From Brevibacterium zhoupengii (GTDB lineage: Bacteria > Actinomycetota > Actinomycetes > Actinomycetales > Brevibacteriaceae), in the NCBI RefSeq assembly GCF_021117425.1, contig NZ_CP088298.1, positions 1,364,001 through 1,428,000 of the forward strand: 64,000 nucleotides of DNA. Reading direction: 5' to 3'. Positions 57,038 to 64,000 of the stretch are shown one piece after another; the first letter of the stretch is position 1; every line of letters starts with the position of its first letter. The notes beneath the pieces are model-generated. The model was not told the DNA's origin, did no database searches, and worked only from the letters and a program-made list of their open reading frames with translations. Both the position numbers and the translations under genes were made by a program.

Positions 57038-57259
57038 TTAGCGGGGCCTTGCCAGAAGTGCTCCGAAGAGGAAGAAGCCCACTGTTCCACCGATAGCTGC
57101 CAGCCAAAGTGGGCCGGTGGATTCGACGAGGAAAATTTGAAGGAAAGACGCTGCTGCGAGTGCAGCGCAGGCGAAGAAGGCAAGCCTGACAGCAATGCCG
57201 AGGACTCCGACGAGTATGAAGCCGCCAATCACTAGCGCAACGATGACTCCGATGTCCAT
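57038..57259 (-). CDS. Small membrane protein, two to three helices
   Basis: 73 residues, almost entirely hydrophobic (helices near 5-22, 26-45, 49-68) with Gly/Ala motifs. AAGGAG precedes ATG. No family recognised. It sits between integrase and att site in the element's end region. Confidence 0.62.
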   Translation of the reverse strand: MDIGVIVALVIGGFILVGVLGIAVRLAFFACAALAAASFLQIFLVESTGPLWLAAIGGTVGFFLFGALLARPR

Positions 57260-57327
57260 GTTTGCTTCTCCTTGCCTTATCTGTTGGTGTCTTACGACCC
57301 ACGCTATAGGACCACACTGACACGAGA

Positions 57328-57606
57328 CTAGGCATTGTCGGCTATGGGTTGTGGCCCACGGCTCCAGTCGTCGTGGGTGGGGAATGGAGCCAGCTCAAGC
57401 CCCCGTTCGGAAAGAACGTGGCGGGCCTCTCGTCTAGCGTCCGGGCCCCCACTGACTCGTACGTCGAACTTTTCGACGTATTGACCCTTGTAAGCGCCAC
57501 CAGTGTGGGTGGCGGATCTGTCGGTTCGTTCGACTTCGAGGCCGTCGTAGTTGATTCCGGCGCGTGACAGCATGGACTTCACCGATCGCGCAGTGAGGTG
57601 GCGCAT
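57328..57606 (-). CDS. Small hypothetical protein at the element's right end
   Basis: 92 residues, mixed alpha/beta, soluble. Contains TARSVKSMLSRAGINYDGLE and a late ARHVLSERGLELAPFP segment. No known domain; possible small DNA-binding or excision-type protein given its place 100 bases from the att site. The ATG pair at 57606/57609 leaves the start ambiguous. Confidence 0.6.
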   Translation of the reverse strand: MRHLTARSVKSMLSRAGINYDGLEVERTDRSATHTGGAYKGQYVEKFDVRVSGGPDARREARHVLSERGLELAPFPTHDDWSRGPQPIADNA

Positions 57607-57709
57607 CATCGGTCGGCCCCTTCGAGCGCAAGGCCGACGAAGTGCAGAACCAAGAGCAGGGAAAGAATCTGGCCTCCAGCAATAAGCGCCTCGCCGGTGC
57701 TAAGTGAAT

Positions 57710-57751
57710 CTCTTAATCGTGAGGTCGGGGGATCGAGTCCCCCTCCCGCTA
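57710..57751 (+). other. attR: 3' half of a tRNA-Lys(CTT)-type gene
   Basis: The bases fit a class I tRNA 3' half exactly: anticodon loop CTCTTAA, 5-base stem TCGTG, variable loop AGGTC, T-stem GGGGG/CCCCC, acceptor strand TCCCGCT and discriminator A. The expected 5' partner CACGA is absent on the left (TGAAT instead), and no 5' half, D-arm or acceptor match is seen upstream. This is the usual product of element integration in a tRNA 3' end: the complete tRNA should lie at the far-left end of the element. One oddity: the T-loop begins ATCGA rather than TTCGA. Confidence 0.75.
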
Positions 57752-57760
57752 CTTCGACGA

Positions 57761-57793
57761 AAAGGACCTCCACTGTCCGGGTGGGGGTCCTTT
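57761..57793 (+). terminator. Intrinsic terminator of the former tRNA unit
   Basis: A 13-bp stem (AAAGGACCTCCAC with its complement, one G-U pair, 7-base loop) ends in CCTTTC, 9 bases after the tRNA end. It marks the start of chromosomal sequence. Confidence 0.7.
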
Positions 57794-57837
57794 CTGATTC
57801 ACGACTCAGGATGTTCACGACTCAGCGTCCGTACGAC

Positions 57838-58083
57838 TCAATTCCGCAGCTTCGGCGTGACGTCCTCCGCATCCGGCTTATAGTCGGCAAACTTGCGAAA
57901 TGCAGTGGCGAACGACCAGTAGATCGCCGCGGATACGGGGGCGACGAGAATGACCTGCCACCAGGACAGATCCTGTGAGCCCCAGCCGAGAAGTTTGAAG
58001 CAGGAGTGGACGCACAGGACGAGGGCCATCAGGATGAGCGCTTCTCGTCGGTTGCGCCGACGGTCGGAGGTTGGCTCCTTCAT
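57838..58083 (-). CDS. Small two-helix membrane protein
   Basis: 81 residues with two membrane helices near 17-35 and 45-66 and a charged C-terminus. A TTG at 58092 could also start it. No family recognised; first chromosomal gene beyond the att site. Confidence 0.55.
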   Translation of the reverse strand: MKEPTSDRRRNRREALILMALVLCVHSCFKLLGWGSQDLSWWQVILVAPVSAAIYWSFATAFRKFADYKPDAEDVTPKLRN

Positions 58084-58284
58084 AAAAAACAAGGCTACCT
58101 GAATAATTGAAACTTCAGTGTGTCTATTTTCGATGGACCCGGGGTGGGTGCCGGACTAGGCTGATCGTTGCGCAGCCAGTTGATCGATGGAGCCTATGAT
58201 GAAAGATCTCTTTCCCCGCCAGCACGAACCGCAGGATCACAGTTGTCGGACCTCGTGGAGTCAGGACCTGTTGACGGTGACGCT

Positions 58285-59076
58285 GTGAGCGGCGTTTCCA
58301 GCCCTGCGCTGCGCTTCATTGCGATCGGCGACAGTCTCTCCGAGGGCGTGGGTGACGAGCCCTGGCCCGATGGAAGTCCGCGAGGCTGGACCGATCGCCT
58401 GGCCGCCCTGCTGACGGCGCACTACGGACAGCATCGGGCCATCCACTATGCGAATCTTGCCGTGCGCGGATACAAGACAGCCCAGATCGTCGACACACAG
58501 ATCCAGACGGCCATCGCCCTGCGGCCCGATTTCGTGACGCTGACCGCCGGAATGAATGACATCATGCGACCCCGAGTCGACTTCGGTGCCCTGAAGAGCG
58601 CCCTCATCGGGATCGTCGAGCCGCTGACCTCCGTCGGCACCAAGGTCTACGTCGTCCCCATCCCCAATATCGCCGGAGTCTCGCCAGCCGGGCCGCTGAT
58701 CAACACCCGGCGGCTGCGTCTCAACGCGATCTACCAGCACCTCGTCGATTCCCACGGAGTCCTGCCGCTGACCAACACCACCAATTCGGTCTTCGAAGAT
58801 CCCCGTGCGTGGGACGAAGATCGACTTCACCTTGCCACACTGGGTCACGAGCGGCTCGCCTGTGCCGCGGCTGCGAGCTTCGGAGTCCCGATCGACTTTG
58901 ATTTCCTCAGCGCACCAGAGGGACCGGCGCCGGTGCGAACAGCCAGCACCGAAGCGCAATGGTGGTGGAAGCACGTCAGACCATGGATCTATCGGCGGCT
59001 GACGGGCAAGTCCTCTGGGGACGGTCGAGTGGCCAAACGCCCTGACCTGGGCCCGATCGTCACCGATGAGTACTAG
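58285..59076 (+). CDS. GDSL/SGNH-family lipase/esterase
   Basis: About 263 residues. Block I IGDSLSEG holds the nucleophile Ser, block III is TLTAGMNDI (Asn), and block V RLHLATLGHE carries the Asp-x-x-His pair. No signal peptide, so probably intracellular. The start is uncertain: GTG 58285 is chosen from family length; the frame is open to TTG 58168. Substrate unknown; family members cleave acyl esters or lipids. Confidence 0.82.
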   Translation: MSGVSSPALRFIAIGDSLSEGVGDEPWPDGSPRGWTDRLAALLTAHYGQHRAIHYANLAVRGYKTAQIVDTQIQTAIALRPDFVTLTAGMNDIMRPRVDFGALKSALIGIVEPLTSVGTKVYVVPIPNIAGVSPAGPLINTRRLRLNAIYQHLVDSHGVLPLTNTTNSVFEDPRAWDEDRLHLATLGHERLACAAAASFGVPIDFDFLSAPEGPAPVRTASTEAQWWWKHVRPWIYRRLTGKSSGDGRVAKRPDLGPIVTDEY

Positions 59077-59169
59077 GAGCCTGCTGGCAGACATCTCGAT
59101 CGATCACCGAGGTGATTGTTCCGGACGTAGACTCGGTGTCACCCACATGCCCACCGCAGGGAATCAACG

Positions 59170-60168
59170 ATGATTGACACTCGGCTCAGCAACTGGCTCC
59201 TCGACTCCGACCCGGCACTGCGCTGGCAGGTCGAACGCGACCTGTTGGACCGTGACGAAGACATCTGGCAAGCGACGCAGGCGAAGGTGCCCAGCGAAGG
59301 ATTCGGTCGTGAGCTTCTGGGTCACCAGGACGCGGACGGACAGTGGGCAGGAGGGGCGTACTTTCCGTCCGACTTCAGGGGAGAGGGGCCTCAGCCGTGG
59401 ACGGCCACCACGTGGGCACTCAACCAGCTTCGAGACTGGGGAGCTCCCGCCTCGGCGCTGGAGGGGACCGCTGAAAAGCTGGCTTCGGTGCGCTGGGAAT
59501 ACGAGGACATGCCCTATTGGGGCGGGGAAGTCGACGTGTGCATCAATGCGATGACGCTGTCGAACGGCCTGTGGCTCGGTGCCGACGTCGACGGGATCGT
59601 CGACTGGTTCCTCGACCACCAGCTCGACGACGGGGGCTGGAACTGCGAATGGGTGGACGGGTCGACGGTGGCTTCATTCCATTCCACGCTCAACGCCCTG
59701 ATCGGCCTCCTCGACTACCAGGTTCGCACCGGCGACACGGAAAGGGTTGCCGCTGCCCGGGCCCGAGGAGAGGAATACCTGCTGCGTCGCGATCTCTTCC
59801 GCAGGCTGTCGACGGGGGAGCCCTCCTACGACCGGGTATTCAGCCTCGCCCATCCTCGGCGGGCCTATTACAACGTCCTCGCCGCGGCCGACTACTTCCG
59901 GGATGCCGACCAATTCCGGACCGGAACCGGCAGGACTGCAGCCGACAAGTCCACCCCAGATCCGCGCATGGGCGAGGCGATCGAGGTCATCAGGTCTGCG
60001 CGTCAGAACGACGGAACCTGGCTGCAGGGACACCGGCTGGACGGTGATGTCTGGTTCCACATCGACGCTCCGACCGGTGAGCCGTCTAAATGGGTGACCC
60101 TCCAAGCAACTCGAGTTCTGCAGTGGTGGGACGCTGCGCACTCTGCGCCCCGCGACCAGCAGGTCTGA
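59170..60168 (+). CDS. Prenyltransferase/squalene-cyclase-fold protein
   Basis: 332 residues built of helical repeats with two QW-like motifs (QDADGQWAGGAYF and QLDDGGWNCEW). No DxDD catalytic motif of squalene cyclases is seen, so it is likely a non-catalytic or differently acting member of the alpha-alpha toroid group. Monocistronic with AGGGA before the ATG. Confidence 0.72.
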   Translation: MIDTRLSNWLLDSDPALRWQVERDLLDRDEDIWQATQAKVPSEGFGRELLGHQDADGQWAGGAYFPSDFRGEGPQPWTATTWALNQLRDWGAPASALEGTAEKLASVRWEYEDMPYWGGEVDVCINAMTLSNGLWLGADVDGIVDWFLDHQLDDGGWNCEWVDGSTVASFHSTLNALIGLLDYQVRTGDTERVAAARARGEEYLLRRDLFRRLSTGEPSYDRVFSLAHPRRAYYNVLAAADYFRDADQFRTGTGRTAADKSTPDPRMGEAIEVIRSARQNDGTWLQGHRLDGDVWFHIDAPTGEPSKWVTLQATRVLQWWDAAHSAPRDQQV

Positions 60169-60280
60169 GCGATCCCTGGGCCTGTGTGATCCACAGGCCT
60201 GACATAGGAATGCCACAGTTCGTGGCCAGAGCCGGTCCGCACGATGGAGTCATCAACATCCAGCGAACGAAGGACGCACC

Positions 60281-61255
60281 ATGGCTCGAGTACCAGAACC
60301 AGAGGAGACACCCGACGGCCCGACCTATGAAGGGCGGTTCCTCGACCGCCCCGACGAGGAGGTTGTCGACCAGGGCGCGGCGTTCGACATCCGCACCCTC
60401 TTCAGCCGTCGCAGCGTCCTCGGGATCGTCGGCGCGGGCATTGGAACGGTGGCGCTGGCCGCCTGCGGAATGAATTCTGCCTCCGGCAGCGACAGCTCAG
60501 TGACGGAGATCCCCGATGAGACCGCCGGGCCCTATCCGGCTGATGGTACGAATGGTCCGGACATCCTCGAACAATCGGGAATCGTGCGCTCCGACATCCG
60601 GTCGAACATCGACGGCAGCGAAACGGTCAAGGGTGTGGCCCTGACTTTCACCCTCAAGGTCACCGACATGGCCAATGACAACAAGGCATTCGAAGGGGTG
60701 GCAGTCTACGCCTGGCACTGCGATGCGCAGGGCCGCTACTCCATGTACTCCGAGGGCGTCGAGGATGCGACCTGGCTGCGCGGTGTCCAAGTCGCCGACG
60801 AGAAGGGAGAAGTCACCTTCACCTCGGTCTTCCCCGGCTGCTACACCGGACGATGGACGCACATCCACTTCGAGATCTACCCGGACGTCGACTCCATCAC
60901 CGATGCCGACAAAGTCATTGCCACCTCGCAGGTGGCACTACCCGAAGACGCCTGCAATGCGGTCTTCGAACTCTCCGCCTACGACGGATCAGCCGAGAAC
61001 CTGTCCAACGTCAGCCTCGACGATGACAATGTCTTCGGCGACGACGGGGGAGAGCACCAGATGGCGACCATCAGCGGCGACACCGACAATGGCTTCGTAG
61101 CCTCGCTGGACGTGCCCGTGGACACAGGCACGGAGCCGACCGGAGGAGCCGCACCCGGAGGCGGCGGTGGGGAAGGCGGCGAACCTCCGGAAGGCGAAGC
61201 ACCACCCGAAGGCGGCGCGCCTCCGGAAGGTGGAGCCGCCTCGGCGGAGAAATAG
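60281..61255 (+). CDS. Tat-exported intradiol ring-cleavage dioxygenase-like lipoprotein
   Basis: 324 residues. A long N-region precedes the twin-arginine signal SRRSVLG (42-48) and an Ala-Ala-Cys lipobox near 60-62, so the protein is exported folded and lipidated. The domain from 75 to 250 is intradiol dioxygenase-like: DETAGPYP, VYAWHCDAQGRYS, and CYTGRWTHIHFEIYP with the Tyr and two His iron ligands. The tail is a Gly/Pro/Glu repeat, probably disordered. Folded iron enzymes are typical Tat cargo; the tat genes follow 26 bases later. The natural substrate (catechol-like) is unknown. Confidence 0.87.
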   Translation: MARVPEPEETPDGPTYEGRFLDRPDEEVVDQGAAFDIRTLFSRRSVLGIVGAGIGTVALAACGMNSASGSDSSVTEIPDETAGPYPADGTNGPDILEQSGIVRSDIRSNIDGSETVKGVALTFTLKVTDMANDNKAFEGVAVYAWHCDAQGRYSMYSEGVEDATWLRGVQVADEKGEVTFTSVFPGCYTGRWTHIHFEIYPDVDSITDADKVIATSQVALPEDACNAVFELSAYDGSAENLSNVSLDDDNVFGDDGGEHQMATISGDTDNGFVASLDVPVDTGTEPTGGAAPGGGGGEGGEPPEGEAPPEGGAPPEGGAASAEK

Positions 61256-61281
61256 ACGAGCAATCGAAAGGACTTCAGATC

Positions 61282-61513
61282 ATGCTGCACAACCTCACGG
61301 GCTGGCACGCCCTCATCGTCTTGGCCATCATCATCCTCGTCTTCGGCGCCGCCAAACTCCCGGCCCTGGCCAAGAGCCTCGGCCAATCGATGCGTATCCT
61401 CAAGGACGAGGCATCCGATCCGAGAGGCGACGACAAGAAAGACACCGACAAGAAGGCAGACCAGCCGACCAACACGTATGAAGCGGTCACCGACCCCTCG
61501 AGCAGCGGTACCC
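61282..61513 (+). CDS. tatA: Twin-arginine translocase subunit TatA (no stop before tatC)
   Basis: The N-terminus MLHNLTGWHALIVLAIIILV followed by FGAAKLPALAKSLGQSM is a canonical TatA membrane helix, hinge and amphipathic helix; the tail is Lys/Asp-rich. However, the frame has no stop near the expected end and stays open, out of frame with tatC, to 62178 (298 residues, Arg/His-rich nonsense). The end given here is simply the tatC start. A lost stop codon or a nearby indel is likely. Confidence 0.72.
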
Positions 61514-62293
61514 ATGAGCACCGCCACCACCGCACACACGCCCTCGCCTGCCGAGCAGAAGATGCCGCTGACTGCGCACCTGAAAGAGGCCCGCACCCGA
61601 GCGATGCGTGCGGCGGTGGCACTGCTGGTGGGCACCACCATCGGCTACGTGCTCTCGGAATCGGTCCTCGACGTGCTCCGAGCACCGATCACAGAACTGG
61701 CCGAGTCCCGCAGCGCATCCCTGAACTACGACAGCGTCACGAGTGCATTCGATCTGCGGCTGCGCATCGCCCTGTATTCGGGAGTCATCCTCTCAAGCCC
61801 GGTCTGGCTGACGGAGATCTTCGGCTTCCTCACACCGGGTCTCACAGCCAAAGAGAGGCGATACAGTCTCGGCTTCCTCTCGGCCGCTCTGCCCCTGTTC
61901 GCGGCCGGGTGCGCGACCGGCTTCCTCATCTTCCCGCGCATGGTCGAGGTGCTCACCTCGTTCGCCTCGGCCGAAGACAGCACCATCCTGCAGGCCTCCT
62001 ACTATTTCGACTTCGTCATGAAGACCGTGCTGGCCAGCGGAGTCGCCTTCGTCCTGCCGGTCTTCCTCGTCGTCCTCAACCTCATGGGCGTGCTCTCGGC
62101 GTCCGCCATCGCGAAGAGCTGGCGACTCAGCGTCGTCGCCATCGTGATCTTCGCTGCCTTAGTGACTCCGGCGGCTGATGTGCTCTCGATGGTCTTCGTC
62201 GCCGCGCCCATGGTGCTGCTCTTCCTCACTGCCCTCGCGATCACTTGGATCCACGATCGGAAAGGAACAGATCATGCTCGGTCTCAGCTTTGA
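61514..62293 (+). CDS. tatC: Twin-arginine translocase subunit TatC
   Basis: 259 residues, six membrane helices. MPLTAHLKEARTRAMRA at the N-terminus and FEFxTPGL-like FLTPGLTAKERR in the first large loop identify TatC, the signal-peptide receptor. An in-frame ATG at 61478 is upstream; 61514 fits family length. Overlaps the following tatB start by 20 bases. Confidence 0.88.
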   Translation: MSTATTAHTPSPAEQKMPLTAHLKEARTRAMRAAVALLVGTTIGYVLSESVLDVLRAPITELAESRSASLNYDSVTSAFDLRLRIALYSGVILSSPVWLTEIFGFLTPGLTAKERRYSLGFLSAALPLFAAGCATGFLIFPRMVEVLTSFASAEDSTILQASYYFDFVMKTVLASGVAFVLPVFLVVLNLMGVLSASAIAKSWRLSVVAIVIFAALVTPAADVLSMVFVAAPMVLLFLTALAITWIHDRKGTDHARSQL

Positions 62294-62590
62294 GAAGATG
62301 CTGATCGCCGGCATCATCGCCGTCATCGTCATCGGCCCCCGACGCCTGCCCCACTATGCCCAGAAGCTGGGCGAGCTGATCCGCATGTTTCGGGCCCAAC
62401 TGACAACTGCACAGACCCGGGCGGCCCAGTCGGTGGGGGGGGCGAGGGCTGGGAGTCACTTGACCCCAGACGCTACGACCCACGGCGAATCGTGCGGGAG
62501 GCGCTGAACGAGCCCGCGCCCGATCCTGCCGAGGCAGGGGATCGGGTCGTCGTCAGCGGCTCATCCGGTCATCCCAGGAAGAAGGCTTAG
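62274..62590 (+). pseudogene. tatB: TatB-like subunit with frameshift at a G8 run
   Basis: GGAAAGGAAC precedes ATG 62274. Residues 1-50 (LSFEKMLIAGIIAVIVIGPR and an amphipathic helix) are TatB. At the G8 run 62435-62442 the frame leaves the natural reading; as written it ends at 62507 after 77 residues. Adding one G restores a frame to TAG at 62590 (105 residues) whose tail WESLDPRRYDPRRIVREAL is typical of actinobacterial TatB. So there is a one-base deletion, either true or a sequencing error in a homopolymer. Confidence 0.78.
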
Positions 62591-63165
62591 AAGTCGACTT
62601 CGCTCTTGTCGAGGCCGGGGAACTTGACCTCATACTTGATCATGTTGTCCTTGTGGTCGACGAGTTTGACCGTGCCGAAGTAGGTCTTCTTCTTCGTCTG
62701 AACCTCACAGCTGGTCAGCCCCCACCAGTCCATGACCTTCATATCGTCTCTGCACTCGACCGCATCGACGTCCATCTTGAACTTGTTCTTGAACAGGTCG
62801 TCGATATCAGCCTGAAGTGATGCCTTAGGGACTGTTCCGTCACCCTCTTTGTTGACCTTGATCCCGTCATCGCTGGCCCAGGAGGTGGTTCGGGGAGCGT
62901 CGGCGAAGGGATCTTTCGACTTGCTCGGCTCGGGCTCGGCAGATTTGCTGGGGGCCGGGGCCGATGCACTTTCCGACTCGCCTGGGGCGGCCTTGCCCTG
63001 CATTCCGCCGCCGTCATCGGCCTTCTCGGTCTGTGCCGCCTCATCGGTCTTCTTCTGGGACTCGTCCTTGTCACCGCCGCAGCCGGTCAGAGCCAGGGCG
63101 AGAGCGACACCGACCGCGGCGGTGATCGTCCGGGGTGAGAATGCTGCCTTGGTCATCGGTTTCAT
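62587..63165 (-). CDS. Secreted lipoprotein, DUF4333-like
   Basis: 192 residues. Lipoprotein signal with lipobox LTGC, an Ala/Ser/Pro/Lys-rich linker (35-90) and a compact C-terminal domain with two Cys (VECRDD, TSCEVQTK) that resembles DUF4333. GAGGAG seven bases before ATG 63165 decides the start. Its stop overlaps the restored tatB stop by four bases in convergent orientation. Function unknown; surface-exposed. Confidence 0.8.
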   Translation of the reverse strand: MKPMTKAAFSPRTITAAVGVALALALTGCGGDKDESQKKTDEAAQTEKADDGGGMQGKAAPGESESASAPAPSKSAEPEPSKSKDPFADAPRTTSWASDDGIKVNKEGDGTVPKASLQADIDDLFKNKFKMDVDAVECRDDMKVMDWWGLTSCEVQTKKKTYFGTVKLVDHKDNMIKYEVKFPGLDKSEVDF

Positions 63166-63351
63166 GGTCATACTCCTCGTGAAACATTGCTGTTGCCCGG
63201 TGAAAGTTCATCTGGCAATCACGGGCGTCGTTCGTACACAGTCGATTCTGCCATCACAAGGCCCCGATCCAGCCGCCGTGCGTGTGCACATCCGGAGACA
63301 CATGTGTCGATCCGGGCACATGAGGCGCAGAGCCTCGACTACGATGACCGA

Positions 63352-64000
63352 ATGATCCCGACGACGACACTGGCCGATGGCACGGAACTCCCGCTTTTGG
63401 GGCAGGGCACGTGGCACATCGGTGATGATCCTGGGCGACGTCGAGCCGAGATCTCAGCATTGCGCCACGGCATCGAAGCCGGAATGACCCTCGTCGACAC
63501 TGCAGAGATGTACGGATCCGGGCGCTCGGAAAACCTTGTCGGCGAGGCGATCGCACCGGTGCGTGATGAGGTGTACCTCGTCGACAAGGTCCTGCCGGCG
63601 AATGCCTCGGAATCCGGGACCATCGCGGCCTGTGAACGATCCCTGGCTGTGCTCGGAACCGACCATATCGACCTCTACCTTCTCCACTGGCCCGGCCCAT
63701 ACCCCGTCGAAGAGACGATTGCGGGTTTCGAATCCCTCCGCGAGAGGGGTCTCATCGGTGGCTGGGGTGTGAGCAACTTCGATCCGGCCGAAACCGCAGA
63801 CCTGCCCGCGACGCCGCTGGTCAACCAGGTTCTGCTCAACCCGTCCCGCCGCGGTCCGGAGTTCGATCTCCTGCCCGCCCACCGCGAAAGCCGACCGCAC
63901 ATCACGACGATGGCCTATTCGCCGATCGAACAGGGGCGACTGCTCGAGGACCCCACCCTCGCCGAGGTGGCCCGCCGTCACGACGTGAGCACCGCCCAGA
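63352..64000 (+). CDS. Aldo/keto reductase, truncated by window end
   Basis: 216 codons visible, no stop within the window. The (beta/alpha)8 AKR signatures are clear: Asp and Tyr of LVDTAEMYGSGRSENLVGEA, Lys in VDKVLP, His in YLLHWPG and GVSNF. It should reduce aldehydes or ketones with NADPH. ATG 63352 follows a sharp coding onset; no strong ribosome site seen. Confidence 0.88.
   Translation, partial: MIPTTTLADGTELPLLGQGTWHIGDDPGRRRAEISALRHGIEAGMTLVDTAEMYGSGRSENLVGEAIAPVRDEVYLVDKVLPANASESGTIAACERSLAVLGTDHIDLYLLHWPGPYPVEETIAGFESLRERGLIGGWGVSNFDPAETADLPATPLVNQVLLNPSRRGPEFDLLPAHRESRPHITTMAYSPIEQGRLLEDPTLAEVARRHDVSTAQ

Noticed and set aside
57661..57751. Complete tRNA gene
   Set aside because: Only the 3' half folds; no matching 5' acceptor, D-arm or anticodon 5' stem upstream.
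57606..57818. Leftward 70-residue frame across the tRNA 3' half
   Set aside because: Overlaps tRNA structure and a terminator; no ribosome site.

Overview
The window looks like the chromosome of a high-GC actinobacterium carrying a large integrative and conjugative element (ICE) that fills most of the sequence. The genus is inference: gene content and codon use fit the Micrococcales/Brevibacterium group. The element's right end is visible at 57710-57751. There a class I tRNA 3' half (CTT anticodon, tRNA-Lys type) stands without its 5' half, next to a leftward tyrosine recombinase gene. The left end lies outside the window. Everything to the right of that site is ordinary chromosome.

Layout from left to right. 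1-4582 is the 3' part of a very large SNF2-type helicase of the methylase-helicase kind found on conjugative elements. 5316-8838 is a two-gene defence module (AAA+ ATPase plus subtilisin-like protease, ietAS type), followed by a decayed IS110-type transposase. 10055-16082 is a very GC-rich island: a TetR repressor fused to a small (p)ppGpp synthetase faces a divergent operon of drug-type MFS exporter, SDR, alpha/beta hydrolase and FAD monooxygenase. 17228-37195 is a lower-GC catabolic region. It holds a leftward set (aminotransferase, aldehyde dehydrogenase, nitroreductase, quinone oxidoreductase), a divergent TetR, a polyamine-type ABC importer, an RraA-like/nitrilase/GntR operon, a LuxR-type HTH fused to a substrate-binding domain, and a tightly coupled operon of SDR, MHS transporter, C45 amidase/acyltransferase, NodB-type deacetylase and SDR.

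37506-57606 is the conjugation and maintenance backbone. It has a MobF relaxase-helicase, a coiled-coil partner, a dense field of TGACCGGTCA palindromes, a 12-TM protein of unknown function, an AbiE toxin-antitoxin pair, a TetR, and a leftward block of cell-envelope genes: three-domain peptidoglycan hydrolase, CshA-like surface protein, membrane-anchored accessory protein, YibE/F protein, redoxin, zinc-ribbon protein. The integrase follows. The cargo (about 4.6-37.2 kb) therefore sits between two backbone genes.

57752-64000 is chromosome: small membrane protein, GDSL hydrolase, prenyltransferase-fold protein, Tat-exported lipoprotein dioxygenase, tatA-tatC-tatB with two apparent frame problems, a lipoprotein and the start of an aldo/keto reductase.

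Best candidates for something undescribed are the TetR-alarmone synthetase fusion with its divergent export/modification operon, the LuxR-HTH/periplasmic-binding fusion, and the TGACCGGTCA field around the relaxase. All family names are from motif reading only; no database search was run.
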